A stretch of 64,000 bases of DNA from CADCVQ01 sp038260305 (lineage in GTDB: Bacteria > Actinomycetota > Thermoleophilia > Solirubrobacterales > Solirubrobacteraceae), in assembly GCA_038260305.1 (NCBI GenBank), contig JBBSNY010000002.1:1-64000 (forward strand), read 5' to 3'. Of this stretch, positions 41,849-50,343 are shown in pieces; within the stretch, counting starts at the first letter, position 1; the number at the start of each line of letters is the position of its first letter. A program made the translations under genes and the position numbers. The notes under the pieces were generated by a model. The model made no database searches and was not told the origin of the DNA. It saw nothing but the letters and a program-made list of their open reading frames with translations.

Positions 41849-42966
41849 GCCTGCACGAGCTCTCCGACGAGCAGCGCGACATCCGCTCGCTCGCGGCGCG
41901 CTTCGCCGACGAGGTCATCGCGCCGAAGGCGGCGGAGTGGGATCGCGAGCATCGCTTCCCGAAGGAGGTCATCCAGCAGCTCGGCGAGCTCGGGCTGATG
42001 GGCGTCTGCATCCCGACGAACCTCGGCGGCGCGGGCGCGGACTTCCTGACCTACATCCTCGTGCTCGAGCAGCTCTCGCGCGGCGACGCCGGGCTCGGCG
42101 TGACGCTCGCCGTCCACACCGGCGCCGGCACGATGCCGATCATCGACCACGGCTCGCGCCAGCAGATCGAGCGGCTCGTACCGCCGCTCGCGCAGGGGCA
42201 CGAGATCGCGGCGTTCGCGCTGACGGAGTCCGGCTCGGGGTCCGACGCGGGGGCGCTGCGCACGCAGGCCGACGACAACAAGATCACGGGATCCAAGCAG
42301 TGGGTCACGAACGGCACGCACGCGCACGTCTTCATCGTCTTCGCGAAGGATCCCGACAAGCCGAGCGCGTTCATCGTGCGCCGCGGCGCGGCGGGGTTCA
42401 AGCCGACGCGCGAGGAGGACAAGCTCGGCCTGAACTCCTCGAGTACGGCCGACATGTCCTTCGACGAGACGCCGGGCGAGCGCCTGGGCTGGCGCGGCCA
42501 TGGGCTGCGGATCGCGCTGTCGACGCTCGACGGCGGGCGGATCGGGATCGCCGCGCAGGCCGTCGGGATCTCGCAGGCGGCGCTCGACCTCGCGGTCTCC
42601 TACGCGAAGGAGCGCATGACGTTCGGCAAGCCGATCGGTGCGCACCAGGCGATCCAGCAGAAGCTCGCCGACATGCAGACCGACATCGAGGCGGCCCGCG
42701 CGCTGACGTGGCGCGCCGCCCGGCTGAAGACCGCCGGCCGTTCGCACACCGTCGAGGGCGCGCAGGCGAAGCTGTTCGCCTCCGGGGTCGCGCGGCGGGT
42801 GACCGGCGACGCGATCCAGGTCCTCGGCGGCGTCGGCTACACGAAGCAGACGCCGGCCGAGCGCTACTACCGCGACGCGAAGGTCACGGAGATCTACGAG
42901 GGCACGTCGGAGATCCAGCGCCTCGTCATCGCGCGCGCCCTGCTCGGCAAGATCGCTCGCGAGTAG
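41845..42966 (+). CDS. Acyl-CoA dehydrogenase
   Basis: A 373-aa FAD enzyme performing alpha-beta dehydrogenation of acyl-CoA, with electrons passed to ETF. Features: FALTESGSGSDAGAL (FAD/substrate loop), WVTNGTHAHVFIVFA, DGGRIGIAAQAVG, QVLGGVGYTKQTPAERYYRDAKV, and catalytic Glu352 in IYEGTSEIQ. The Glu position is that of short/branched/butyryl-type enzymes. The electron acceptor genes etfBA are 10 kb downstream in the same window. Confidence 0.93.
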   Translation: MSLHELSDEQRDIRSLAARFADEVIAPKAAEWDREHRFPKEVIQQLGELGLMGVCIPTNLGGAGADFLTYILVLEQLSRGDAGLGVTLAVHTGAGTMPIIDHGSRQQIERLVPPLAQGHEIAAFALTESGSGSDAGALRTQADDNKITGSKQWVTNGTHAHVFIVFAKDPDKPSAFIVRRGAAGFKPTREEDKLGLNSSSTADMSFDETPGERLGWRGHGLRIALSTLDGGRIGIAAQAVGISQAALDLAVSYAKERMTFGKPIGAHQAIQQKLADMQTDIEAARALTWRAARLKTAGRSHTVEGAQAKLFASGVARRVTGDAIQVLGGVGYTKQTPAERYYRDAKVTEIYEGTSEIQRLVIARALLGKIARE

Positions 42967-43012
42967 ACGCTCGGACATCCACCTATGTGCGCCCAATAGC
43001 CTTGCGGGACGC

Positions 43013-43549
43013 ATGCCGCCACTAGGGATCGATCCGATCGCCGAGGCCCGTCGCCACTGGGAGGAGCGCTGGGGCTCCGAGCCCGCCCGCCCGATGGCCG
43101 CGATCACCTCGATCATGCGCGCCCAGCAGGTGCTGCTGGCACGGCTCAACGAGCTGCTCGGCCCGCTCGGACTGACGTTCCCGCGCTACGAGGCGCTGAT
43201 GCTGCTGTCGTTCACGCGCGCGGGGGCGCTGCCGCTGGGCAAGGTCGGCGAGCGCCTGCAGGTCCACCGCACGAGCGTCACGAACATCGTCGACAAGCTT
43301 GAGGCCGACGGCCTCGTGCGCCGCGTCCCGCACGAGGCCGACCGCCGCACGACGCTCGCCGAGATCACGGCCGAGGGCCGCGACGTCGCCCTGCGCGCAA
43401 CGGATCTGCTGAACGCCGACGCATTCGGCCTCGCCGCGCTCGATGACGTCGAGCAGGAGCAGGTCACCGAGCTGCTGCGCACGCTGCGCCTGGAGGCGGG
43501 GGACTTCGAGGAGCAGGCGGCGGCGGCGCCCGCCAAGGGCCGCGCCTGA
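43013..43549 (+). CDS. MarR-family transcriptional regulator
   Basis: A 178-aa winged-helix regulator: AALMLLSFTRAGALPLGKVGERLQVHRTSVTNIVDKLEADGLVRR, then the wing DRRTTLAEITAEGRDVA. It follows the acyl-CoA dehydrogenase by 46 bp on the same strand and may control that fatty-acid unit; the ligand could be an acyl-CoA or aromatic acid. That link is inference from position. The N-terminal helix (HWEERWG) is typical of this subgroup. Confidence 0.9.
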   Translation: MPPLGIDPIAEARRHWEERWGSEPARPMAAITSIMRAQQVLLARLNELLGPLGLTFPRYEALMLLSFTRAGALPLGKVGERLQVHRTSVTNIVDKLEADGLVRRVPHEADRRTTLAEITAEGRDVALRATDLLNADAFGLAALDDVEQEQVTELLRTLRLEAGDFEEQAAAAPAKGRA

Positions 43550-43644
43550 GCGCACGTCGATCCGTCGCGAAGCCACCCGAAGGATGGGCGCCGCGATGCG
43601 TCTCGGTGTGCCACGTGCGGCAGCCTAGGCCTAGGCGGCCGCTG

Positions 43645-44151
43645 TCACGCCCGCACCTCGCCGTGCCACGCGGCGTACGCGACGAGCTCGTCGCGGCTGA
43701 GCAGGGGGATGCCGTACGTCTCGGATGCGTTGGCCAGGCGCAGGCCGCGCTCGCGGATGTCGTCGGGGTGCTTGCGATCGAGCAGCGCCAGCGGGCGCGC
43801 GTACTCGGCGCGAAAGCCGGTCTCGTGCTCGATGATCTTGCCCCACGCGACGACGGCGCCCCAGACGCACTCGATCGCGGGCAGCTCGGGCTCCTCGGCG
43901 AGCGCGTAGTAGGCGGCCCAGCCGCAGTTGCAGTCGCGGTGGGGCGCGTCGTGGCCGCCCAGCGCGAAGCACTTGGCGAAGCGGTCGTGGTCGGCCGGCC
44001 AGGGCATCTGGCCGGCGCGCGGGGCGACGAGCCCGAGCGCGGGGTTCGGCACGAACTTCCCCGCGACGAAGATCCCGGAGTAGAGGCCGCCGCGCTTGGC
44101 GCCCCAGCGACGGAAGCCGACGAGCGGCTGCGCGACCGGCTCGGCGCTCAC
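43645..44151 (-). CDS. Cysteine-motif protein of unknown function
   Basis: A 168-aa protein. GLYSGIFVAGKF is followed by a cluster CFALGGHDAPHRDCNCGWAAYY, a Cys/His set that could bind metal, then VVAWGKIIEHETGFRAEYARPLALL. The latter motif recurs in uncharacterised actinobacterial proteins. No catalytic role is known. It starts with GTG overlapping the stop of the short gene before it (GTGA), so the pair is co-translated. Confidence 0.65.
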   Translation of the reverse strand: MSAEPVAQPLVGFRRWGAKRGGLYSGIFVAGKFVPNPALGLVAPRAGQMPWPADHDRFAKCFALGGHDAPHRDCNCGWAAYYALAEEPELPAIECVWGAVVAWGKIIEHETGFRAEYARPLALLDRKHPDDIRERGLRLANASETYGIPLLSRDELVAYAAWHGEVRA

Positions 44152-44282
44152 GACCTGACGGGCTCGGGCTTGCTCGGCGGGGTGGGGGTCGCGGGCTCGC
44201 GCTCGGGCACGCGCACGGGAGCGGGCGCCGGCCGTTCGGTCTCGCGGATGGGCTTGCCGATGTCTCCCATGAGCGTCTGCAT
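44148..44282 (-). CDS. Short conserved-looking protein with MGDIGKP start
   Basis: A 44-aa protein, or 40 aa from the second Met, beginning MQTLMGDIGKPIRETERP and continuing as a Pro/Glu-rich tail. I recall short proteins starting M-G-(D/E)-I-G-K-P in related actinobacteria, which supports a real gene. No fold or role is known. It is coupled by a 4-bp overlap to the cysteine-motif protein gene and diverges from the acidic protein gene by 34 bp. Confidence 0.5.
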   Translation of the reverse strand: MQTLMGDIGKPIRETERPAPAPVRVPEREPATPTPPSKPEPVRS

Positions 44283-44316
44283 GGTATGCGAGCCCGAGAC
44301 CGGGCATGCTGGAGGT

Positions 44317-44628
44317 ATGAGCGACGAACCTGAGTCCGGCGACACCGACGATCCGGAGTTCGATGGCATTGAGGAGGTCGAGCCCGGCGATGTCCGCATG
44401 GACATCGTCAAGGAGCTCGCGCGGCTGTTTCCGGACGACCGGATGCAGCGCATCGGCGACCGCCTCGGCCTGTCCGGCGACGAGGACTTCCAGTTCGTCA
44501 TCGACCTCATCAGCGCGACGTTCACGCGCGGCATCGAGTTCGGTGCGGTCGAGGTCTCGGCGCAGCAGATCGAGGCCGGCAGTGAGCTCACGCCGGTCGT
44601 CGAGATCGCCCACGTCGACCTGCCGTAA
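44317..44628 (+). CDS. Small acidic protein of unknown function
   Basis: A 103-aa protein with a strongly acidic N-terminus (SDEPESGDTDDPEFDGIEEVEPGD), a helical middle (DIVKELARLFPDDRMQRIGDRL) and a mixed C-terminal part. A GGAGG site lies directly before the ATG. I do not recognise the family. Divergent orientation to the short MGDIGKP gene suggests a shared control region. Confidence 0.6.
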   Translation: MSDEPESGDTDDPEFDGIEEVEPGDVRMDIVKELARLFPDDRMQRIGDRLGLSGDEDFQFVIDLISATFTRGIEFGAVEVSAQQIEAGSELTPVVEIAHVDLP

Positions 44629-44682
44629 CCTCGGCGTGCCGGTGACGCCCCGTAATAGTGGCGCTGCGCAGGGAGTTCATGG

Positions 44683-44746
44683 CTGAACAGGTTGAGCGTG
44701 CCAACTGTTCAGACAGCTGAACGCGAGTGGAATGTATGTCGTTCAG
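44683..44746 (+). promoter_or_regulatory. Cluster of GTTCAG/CTGAAC half-sites
   Basis: Four copies occur in 64 bp: CTGAAC at 44683, the inverted pair GTTCAG-ACAG-CTGAAC at 44707-44722, and GTTCAG at 44741, just before the next gene's start. Spacings suggest a dimeric operator with flanking half-sites. The local base composition is unusually AT-rich for this window. The regulator is unknown; the downstream protein itself has a C-terminal helix-turn-helix. Confidence 0.45.
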
Positions 44747-44755
44747 TTGAGGTGT

Positions 44756-45490
44756 ATGGTGCCGGGGCAGATGGCGGGGAGCACGACAGAAGCGGGTCAG
44801 ACGGGCCCCGATCCCGATCTCGGTCCCGATCACGCCGAGGTCCGTATCGCGATGCCCGAGCCGGATCCGTCGAGCCGCCATCGCGTCGGTGATCGCGAGT
44901 ACGTCCGCGATGCCGCTCCCGATGGCGTCTGGCGCTACGCGATCTCGGGCATCCCGGTGCCCGGGGCCCGCGACGAGACGGCCGAGGGCAGGCTCAAGCC
45001 GCGCCGCGCCCTCGACTCCGACGGCCGGCCGGCCGAGTTCATCATCGACGTCAGCCGGCTCGACTCGACGCTCGAGGAGCTCGAGTGGCTTCACGGCATC
45101 GGCTCGGCCGTCACCGATCGCAGCGGCCGGGTCACCGCGGTCATCGTCTCGGCCGAGGAGTGGGTTCGGCACCGCACACGCAGGTTCGGGCTCAGCGCGC
45201 CGGAGCTCGACGGCAGCCCGCCGGCGCGTGAGCTAGCCGAGGCGGAGCGGCGGGCGCGGATCGCCACCGCGATCGCCGAGCAGGCGACGGCCGAGCGCAA
45301 CCGCGTGCTCACCGAGCACGCGCGATCGTTGACGCGGCGCGAGGCGGCGCAGATCGTAGGTCTCTCGGCGACGCGCGTTCAGCAGATCCTCGATCGCGGT
45401 CCCGCCGCCCCGCGTCAGGCGCCTGCGCCGCTGGCCGAGGAGGCGACGCCGAACGCGAACTGGTGGTCGACCCAGGGAAGGCGTCGCTGA
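44756..45490 (+). CDS. Putative DNA-binding protein with C-terminal HTH
   Basis: About 244 aa. The N-terminal part is polar and acidic. The middle (FIIDVSRLDSTLEELEWLHGIGSAVTDRSGRVTAVIVSAEEWVRHR) looks like a small alpha/beta fold. The C-terminal part is a long helix followed by LTRREAAQIVGLSATRVQQIL, a helix-turn-helix of sigma-region-4/XRE style. No named family is recognised. Three in-frame ATGs compete (44732, 44756, 44771); the middle one has GAGG close upstream. The half-site cluster in front could be its own operator. Confidence 0.6.
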   Translation: MVPGQMAGSTTEAGQTGPDPDLGPDHAEVRIAMPEPDPSSRHRVGDREYVRDAAPDGVWRYAISGIPVPGARDETAEGRLKPRRALDSDGRPAEFIIDVSRLDSTLEELEWLHGIGSAVTDRSGRVTAVIVSAEEWVRHRTRRFGLSAPELDGSPPARELAEAERRARIATAIAEQATAERNRVLTEHARSLTRREAAQIVGLSATRVQQILDRGPAAPRQAPAPLAEEATPNANWWSTQGRRR

Positions 45491-45619
45491 TCGCAGCGCT
45501 GGCAGCACCCCGTCGCGCTTGAGGCCGCGCCACCGTCGTGCAGTTGCGTCACGCCGGATGCGGGCGCTATCCTCCGGACCACGAAGAGCGGACTTCCGAC
45601 TATCTGGAGACCGACAACC

Positions 45620-47281
45620 ATGGCGACGATCAACCACCCACCAACGACCGAGGCCGAGTGGCGCGCCGCGTACGCGCTTGCACCCGAGCGCGACGTGCCG
45701 TTCACGACGCTCAGCGGCACGCCGGTCAAGGCGCTCTACACGAGGGCCGACCTCAAGCGCGACGAGTGGGAGGACGTGTACGACGGCCGCCCCGGCGTCT
45801 ATCCCTTCACGCGCGGCGTGTACCCGTCGATGTATCGCGGCCGCCTGTGGACGATGCGCCAGTTCGCGGGCTTCGGCACCGCGGAGGAGACGAACGAGCG
45901 CTTCCGCTACCTGCTCGCCAACGGGCAGGATGGCCTCAGCACGGCCTTCGACATGCCGAGCCTCATGGGTTATGACAGCGATCATGTCCTCAGCGAGGGC
46001 GAGGTCGGGCGCGAGGGCGTCGCGATCGACACCGTCGACGACATGGCGACGCTGTTTGACGGCATCGACCTCACCGAGATCTCCGTCTCGATGACGATCA
46101 ACGCGCCGGCCGTCGTGATGCTCGCGTTCTACGTCGTCGCCGCCGAGCAGCGCGGCATTCCGGCACATCGGCTGCGCGGCACGATCCAGGCCGACATCCT
46201 CAAGGAGTACATCGCCCAGAAGGAATGGTGCTTTCCGGTCGACCCGGCGATGCGCCTTTGTGGTGACATGATCGAGTGGTGCACTGCCGAGATGCCGCGC
46301 TGGCATCCGATCTCGGTTTCCGGCTATCACATTCGCGAGGCGGGCGCGACGGCCGCGCAGGAGCTCGCCTTCACCATTAAGGATGGTCTCACCTATGTCG
46401 AGCAGGCGATCGAGCGCGGGCTTAGCGTCGACGACTTCGCGCCTCGGCTGAGCTTCTTCTTCAACGCGCAGATCGACTTCTTCGAGGAGGTCGCGAAGTA
46501 CCGCGCCGCCCGCCGCATCTGGGCGCGCGAGTTGCGCGAGCGCTACGGCGCGCGCGACCCGCGCTCGTGGCGGATGCGTTTTCACACACAGACCGCTGGT
46601 GTGTCACTTACTGCGCAGCAACCACTGAACAACGTCGTGCGAACCGCGATCGAGGCGCTCGCGGGGGTGCTCGGCGGCACGCAGTCACTACACACGAACT
46701 CCTACGACGAGGCGCTCGCCCTACCGACCGAGCAGGCGGCGAAGATCGCGCTGCGCACGCAGCAGATCATCGCTCACGAGACCGGCGTGACGAACACGAT
46801 CGACCCGCTCGGCGGCTCGTACTTCGTCGAGGCGTTGACCGACGAGCTCGAGCAGGAGGCCTACGACTACTTCGCGCGCATCGACGAGCTCGGCGGGATG
46901 GTCGAGGCCGTCAAGGCGAACTTCCCGCAGCGCGAGATCGCGGACGCCGCGTACACACTGCAGGCCGAGTACGACGGCCGCGACCGGATCCTCGTCGGCG
47001 TCAACGACTACGTCGATGCCGGGGAGGACGAGATCCCGACGCTGCGCATCGACCCCGAACTGGAGCGCAAGCAGATCGCCCGCCTGCGAGCGGTTCGCGC
47101 GCGGCGCGACTGCGCCGAGGTCGAGCGCTCGCTGGCGGAGTTGCGCGTGCAGGCGGCGCACGCCTCCGCGAACCTCATGGAGCCGCTGCTTCACTGCGCA
47201 CGCGCGCACGCCTCCGTAGGTGAGATCGTGCGCGCGCTGCAGGACGTCTTCGGGACCTATCGCGAGACCCCGGTGTTCTGA
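45620..47281 (+). CDS. Adenosylcobalamin-dependent acyl-CoA mutase, large subunit
   Basis: A 553-aa TIM-barrel catalytic subunit: VYPSMYRGRLWTMRQFAGFGTA, LSTAFDMPSLMGYDSDH, WHPISVSGYHIREAGATAAQELAF, RMRFHTQTAGVSLTAQQPLNN, HTNSYDEALALPTE, and ETGVTNTIDPLGGSYFVE. It ends without a B12-binding domain, which is supplied by the separate protein at 52408. This split arrangement is seen in archaeal-type methylmalonyl-CoA, isobutyryl-CoA and 2-hydroxyisobutyryl-CoA mutases; I cannot fix the substrate by eye. It isomerises the carbon skeleton of CoA esters in propionate or valine catabolism. Confidence 0.9.
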   Translation: MATINHPPTTEAEWRAAYALAPERDVPFTTLSGTPVKALYTRADLKRDEWEDVYDGRPGVYPFTRGVYPSMYRGRLWTMRQFAGFGTAEETNERFRYLLANGQDGLSTAFDMPSLMGYDSDHVLSEGEVGREGVAIDTVDDMATLFDGIDLTEISVSMTINAPAVVMLAFYVVAAEQRGIPAHRLRGTIQADILKEYIAQKEWCFPVDPAMRLCGDMIEWCTAEMPRWHPISVSGYHIREAGATAAQELAFTIKDGLTYVEQAIERGLSVDDFAPRLSFFFNAQIDFFEEVAKYRAARRIWARELRERYGARDPRSWRMRFHTQTAGVSLTAQQPLNNVVRTAIEALAGVLGGTQSLHTNSYDEALALPTEQAAKIALRTQQIIAHETGVTNTIDPLGGSYFVEALTDELEQEAYDYFARIDELGGMVEAVKANFPQREIADAAYTLQAEYDGRDRILVGVNDYVDAGEDEIPTLRIDPELERKQIARLRAVRARRDCAEVERSLAELRVQAAHASANLMEPLLHCARAHASVGEIVRALQDVFGTYRETPVF

Positions 47282-47752
47282 TCGCTAGGCGTTCAACGCG
47301 CCGGTGTCGACCACTCGCTCTTGATCAGCTTCCACCAGTCGACGGCGAGCAGCTTGAGCCCGTACTGGTAGAGGCTTCCTGCACTCTGGGCCATACCACT
47401 CGAAGGTGTTCTGCGATCCGTGCTTCCCCACATCCAAGCGGTCCGATGAAGCGCTGGCGCGGGATGCGCCGTAGCCGCGCGCTTGATCGCGCCGCGCTGC
47501 GCGCGCGGAGTTCGAGCTCGAGCCGCCACCACGCGGGACGATGGCGCGGCTGCGCGCGTACGCCCGCAGTGTCGTAGGAGCTCGAACACGCCCGCGTGCA
47601 CGCGCACCTGTGCGCGGGGCGCCCGCGGGCAACCGCCGCGAACGCCGTCGCGGCGCAACCGGAGCCCGAAGCGCCCCCGAAGCGCACCGCGCCGCACTGA
47701 CCGGCTGAACTTCTCACCGTTAAGCGGGCGAACGCTGTACGTTGGGCCGCAG
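47282..47752. other. 470-bp stretch without a recognised gene
   Basis: Open frames exist on both strands but give Arg/Ala-rich or cysteine-containing sequences without family resemblance, and none has a good ribosome site. It probably contains the promoter of the RTX-like gene that follows. No clear repeat or RNA motif was seen. Confidence 0.5.
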
Positions 47753-48436
47753 GTGACGCACACGGCCAGATCCCTCGCAGTCCTCTCGGGCGTGCTCGCG
47801 CTCGTAGCGCTGTGCGCGCCGCTGGCAGGCCAGGCGCAGAACACCGGCATCGCGCCCGGCGGCTGCGGTCCGCCCGAACCGGGTCTGAACTGCGGGCCGG
47901 GCAGCGGTCGCACGACGACCGGCGGCGGCTCGAAGGTCCCGCACAACGATGGCGCCGGTCACAGCTGGCCCGCGCTCAGCGGGATCCTCTGGCAGGCGCT
48001 CGACAACGCCGACCGGCGCAAGCTCGGCGGTCCTAAGAGCGACGAGCTGCTCGGCCATCACGGTAGCGAGCGGCTCGCGGGAGGCGGCGGCGACGACATC
48101 ATCTGGGGCGACTGGGACCCGAAGGGCAACACGACCCATCAGCACGACGTGCTCAGCGGCGGCGCCGGCAATGACTGGATCTACCCCAGCCACGGCACCA
48201 CGACGGTCAGCGGCGGGCCGGGCCGCGACTACGTCTGGGCCTACTACGGCAAGGGCACGATCGACTGCGGCCCGGGCAGGGACACGGTCCGCGTGCGGCT
48301 CGGCAGCGGGCAGTTCAAGCTGCGCAACTGCGAGATCATCAAGCACTTCTGCGCGTTCGGTGACGACGGCAAGGGCGGCTGCAGGAAGCCTGGGGCGAAG
48401 CTCGCGGCGCGCGCGGACGCTCAGCGCCGGGGCTGA
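47753..48436 (+). CDS. Secreted RTX-like calcium-binding-repeat protein (copy B)
   Basis: A 227-aa exported protein with a signal peptide (SLAVLSGVLALVALCAPLAGQAQ). Residues 95-200 carry RTX-like turns: DELLGHHGSERLAGGGGDDIIWGDWDPKG, HDVLSGGAGNDWIYPSHG, SGGPGRDYVWAYYGKG and GPGRDTVRVRLG. The order 'WGD-x(n)-HD-L-GG-D-IY-SHG' is the same as in the protein at 36647, so the two are paralogues. It ends in a Cys/Lys-rich tail. It probably binds Ca2+ outside the cell. The GTG start is chosen to place the signal peptide. The 3' end overlaps the convergent GH2 gene by 16 bp. Confidence 0.72.
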   Translation: MTHTARSLAVLSGVLALVALCAPLAGQAQNTGIAPGGCGPPEPGLNCGPGSGRTTTGGGSKVPHNDGAGHSWPALSGILWQALDNADRRKLGGPKSDELLGHHGSERLAGGGGDDIIWGDWDPKGNTTHQHDVLSGGAGNDWIYPSHGTTTVSGGPGRDYVWAYYGKGTIDCGPGRDTVRVRLGSGQFKLRNCEIIKHFCAFGDDGKGGCRKPGAKLAARADAQRRG

Positions 48437-50343
48437 CAGCAGACCGCGGCGCCGGCGAGCCCGCTCACGGGCGCCGGTCGGGCGACCCCGGCGTACGCCG
48501 CGGCGACGGCGGCCACCGCCGGCTTTGCCGAGCCGTCGTAGCGAAAGAGGCCCTTCTCGTTCAACGGCCCGCCCAGCTTCAGTCCAGGCACCTGGGCCCG
48601 CAGCGTTCCGCCGCGGAAGTTCGGCGTCACCGCGTACTCGCGCAGGACCCAGACGAGCGTGCCCGCGACGCCCGGCTGGCGCGCGTAGTAGGCGATGCGG
48701 CGCGTGAGCAGCCGCGACTGGTAGCGATATCCACCGGGCCGATCTGTCGCATTCTGGCCGTTGGCGTTGGCGCCGAACTCCGTGATGACGAGCGGCTTTC
48801 CCGGCAGCGCCGCGTGCGCTCGTCGCAGCAGCTTGGCGACGCGCGCCTGCAGGTCGGCGAGCGGAGCGCCGGCCGCCTCGAATATCCCGATGTACTCCGT
48901 CAGGCCTACCGCGTCGAGGTTGCGAAACAGGCGCCCGCCGGCGCGGCGCGGCGGGTGACGGCCCCAGATGTCGGCGACGACGAAGGTCCCTGGCACGCGG
49001 CGGTGCAGCGTGCGGGCGAGCGTGTCGATGTAGCGCGCCTGCCCCTTGGGATGGCCGCGGCCCGCGACCTCGTTCGCGAGGTTGAACGCGAGGACCGATG
49101 GGTGGGCGGCAGTGCGCTCCGCGCTGGCGACGGCGCGCGCCATCGCCGTCGCGCGGCGCTGCGGCGTCTGTGCCCAGAAGCGGCCGGCCTTGTCGAACGG
49201 GCCGATGTGCTGCCACACGAGGATCCCGGCGGCGTCGAGGCGGTCGAGCATCTCATCCGACAGCGGGTGCTGGGAGCGCGTCGCGTTCGCGCCGATCGCT
49301 CGCAGCTCGTCGACGATGCGGTCCATGTCGGCGGACGTGAGGGCGTCGCCGTGGTCCCTGGCGTCCATCGGCATGCCCGCACCGGCGATCTGCAGCGCTC
49401 GCCCGTTGAGCAGCAGCCGCCGGCCGCTGCGGCGCAGCTCGCGCAGCCCGACCTTGCGCTGCAGCGTGGCCGTCGGCGTGGTGAGCGCGAGGTCGTAGCG
49501 CGCGGGACTCGAAGGGCTCCAGAGCACCGGGCGCGTGACGATCAGGCGCGTGGTGATCCGGCGCCGCTCGCCGGGCGCGAGCGTGGCGGGTTCGAAGACG
49601 ACCGTCCGCGCGTCCGGTCCACGCGCGAGCGTGCCCGTCACGGTCACCGCTTGCGGAGCGCCGCTCGTGCGCGTGTCGCGAAGCTCGGCGGTCAGGCTGA
49701 CGCGGGCAGTCTGCCGCGCTCCGAGCTCGGTCTGGACATTGGTGAGCCTGATCTCGGTGTCGTGGACGGGCGCCGCGGTGACCGGCCACGCGATCCCGCC
49801 CCAGTTGAACCACGCCCGGTCATAGCCCTGGCGCTGCTGACGCTCGGGCAGGCGCCAGTTCGCGCGCAGGACGACCGGGTGCGCGCCGGGTCCGAGCGTC
49901 GCGGGGCATTCGAACGGCTCGTAGGCGCCGTCGTGCTCGCAGACCACGCGGCCGTCGATCCACACCGTCGCGCGGTGGTGGACCGAGCCGAAGCGCACGA
50001 CGTAGCGCCCGGCGGCGCTCACCGAGAGCGTCGTGCGCCACCAGCCGATGCTCCCCTTGTAGGCCCGCTCACCGGCGGTGCCGGTGAGCAGCGACGGGTT
50101 GGCGACGTTCGGCAGCGTCACAGGGGTCATCGCCGGTGGGCGGTCGACCCAGCCGTCCCGTACGCCGGCGTCGTGCGGATCCGCGACGTACGACCACGCG
50201 CCGAGCTGCGCGAGCGGCGGGGCGGCGCGAGCCGGCTGCCCGGCGAGCGCGAAGGCGCAGGCCACGACGAAGGCGAGCGCCCGCGCGGCTGCGTACACGC
50301 CGGCGAGGCGCCGGCGCGCAGTCGCGTTGCGCTCGCGCCTCAC
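48421..50343 (-). CDS. Secreted glycoside hydrolase family 2 enzyme
   Basis: A 640-aa exported beta-glycosidase. A signal peptide (LAFVVACAFALAGQPARA) precedes a jelly-roll sugar-binding domain (95-195, with RFGSVHHRATVWIDGRVV), an Ig-like domain (200-300) and a TIM barrel from about 305. Catalytic residues: acid/base Glu425 in FNLANEVAG and nucleophile Glu522 in VITEFGAN. Family members include beta-galactosidase, beta-glucuronidase and beta-mannosidase; the linkage is not predictable here. The GTG start overlaps the stop of the propeller gene (GTGA), so both exported proteins are made together. Confidence 0.88.
   Translation of the reverse strand: MRRERNATARRRLAGVYAAARALAFVVACAFALAGQPARAAPPLAQLGAWSYVADPHDAGVRDGWVDRPPAMTPVTLPNVANPSLLTGTAGERAYKGSIGWWRTTLSVSAAGRYVVRFGSVHHRATVWIDGRVVCEHDGAYEPFECPATLGPGAHPVVLRANWRLPERQQRQGYDRAWFNWGGIAWPVTAAPVHDTEIRLTNVQTELGARQTARVSLTAELRDTRTSGAPQAVTVTGTLARGPDARTVVFEPATLAPGERRRITTRLIVTRPVLWSPSSPARYDLALTTPTATLQRKVGLRELRRSGRRLLLNGRALQIAGAGMPMDARDHGDALTSADMDRIVDELRAIGANATRSQHPLSDEMLDRLDAAGILVWQHIGPFDKAGRFWAQTPQRRATAMARAVASAERTAAHPSVLAFNLANEVAGRGHPKGQARYIDTLARTLHRRVPGTFVVADIWGRHPPRRAGGRLFRNLDAVGLTEYIGIFEAAGAPLADLQARVAKLLRRAHAALPGKPLVITEFGANANGQNATDRPGGYRYQSRLLTRRIAYYARQPGVAGTLVWVLREYAVTPNFRGGTLRAQVPGLKLGGPLNEKGLFRYDGSAKPAVAAVAAAYAGVARPAPVSGLAGAAVCCQPRR

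Noticed and set aside
47282..47752. Possible minus-strand gene before the RTX-like gene
   Set aside because: The frames are Arg- and Cys-rich without a ribosome site, family motif or consistent codon bias.
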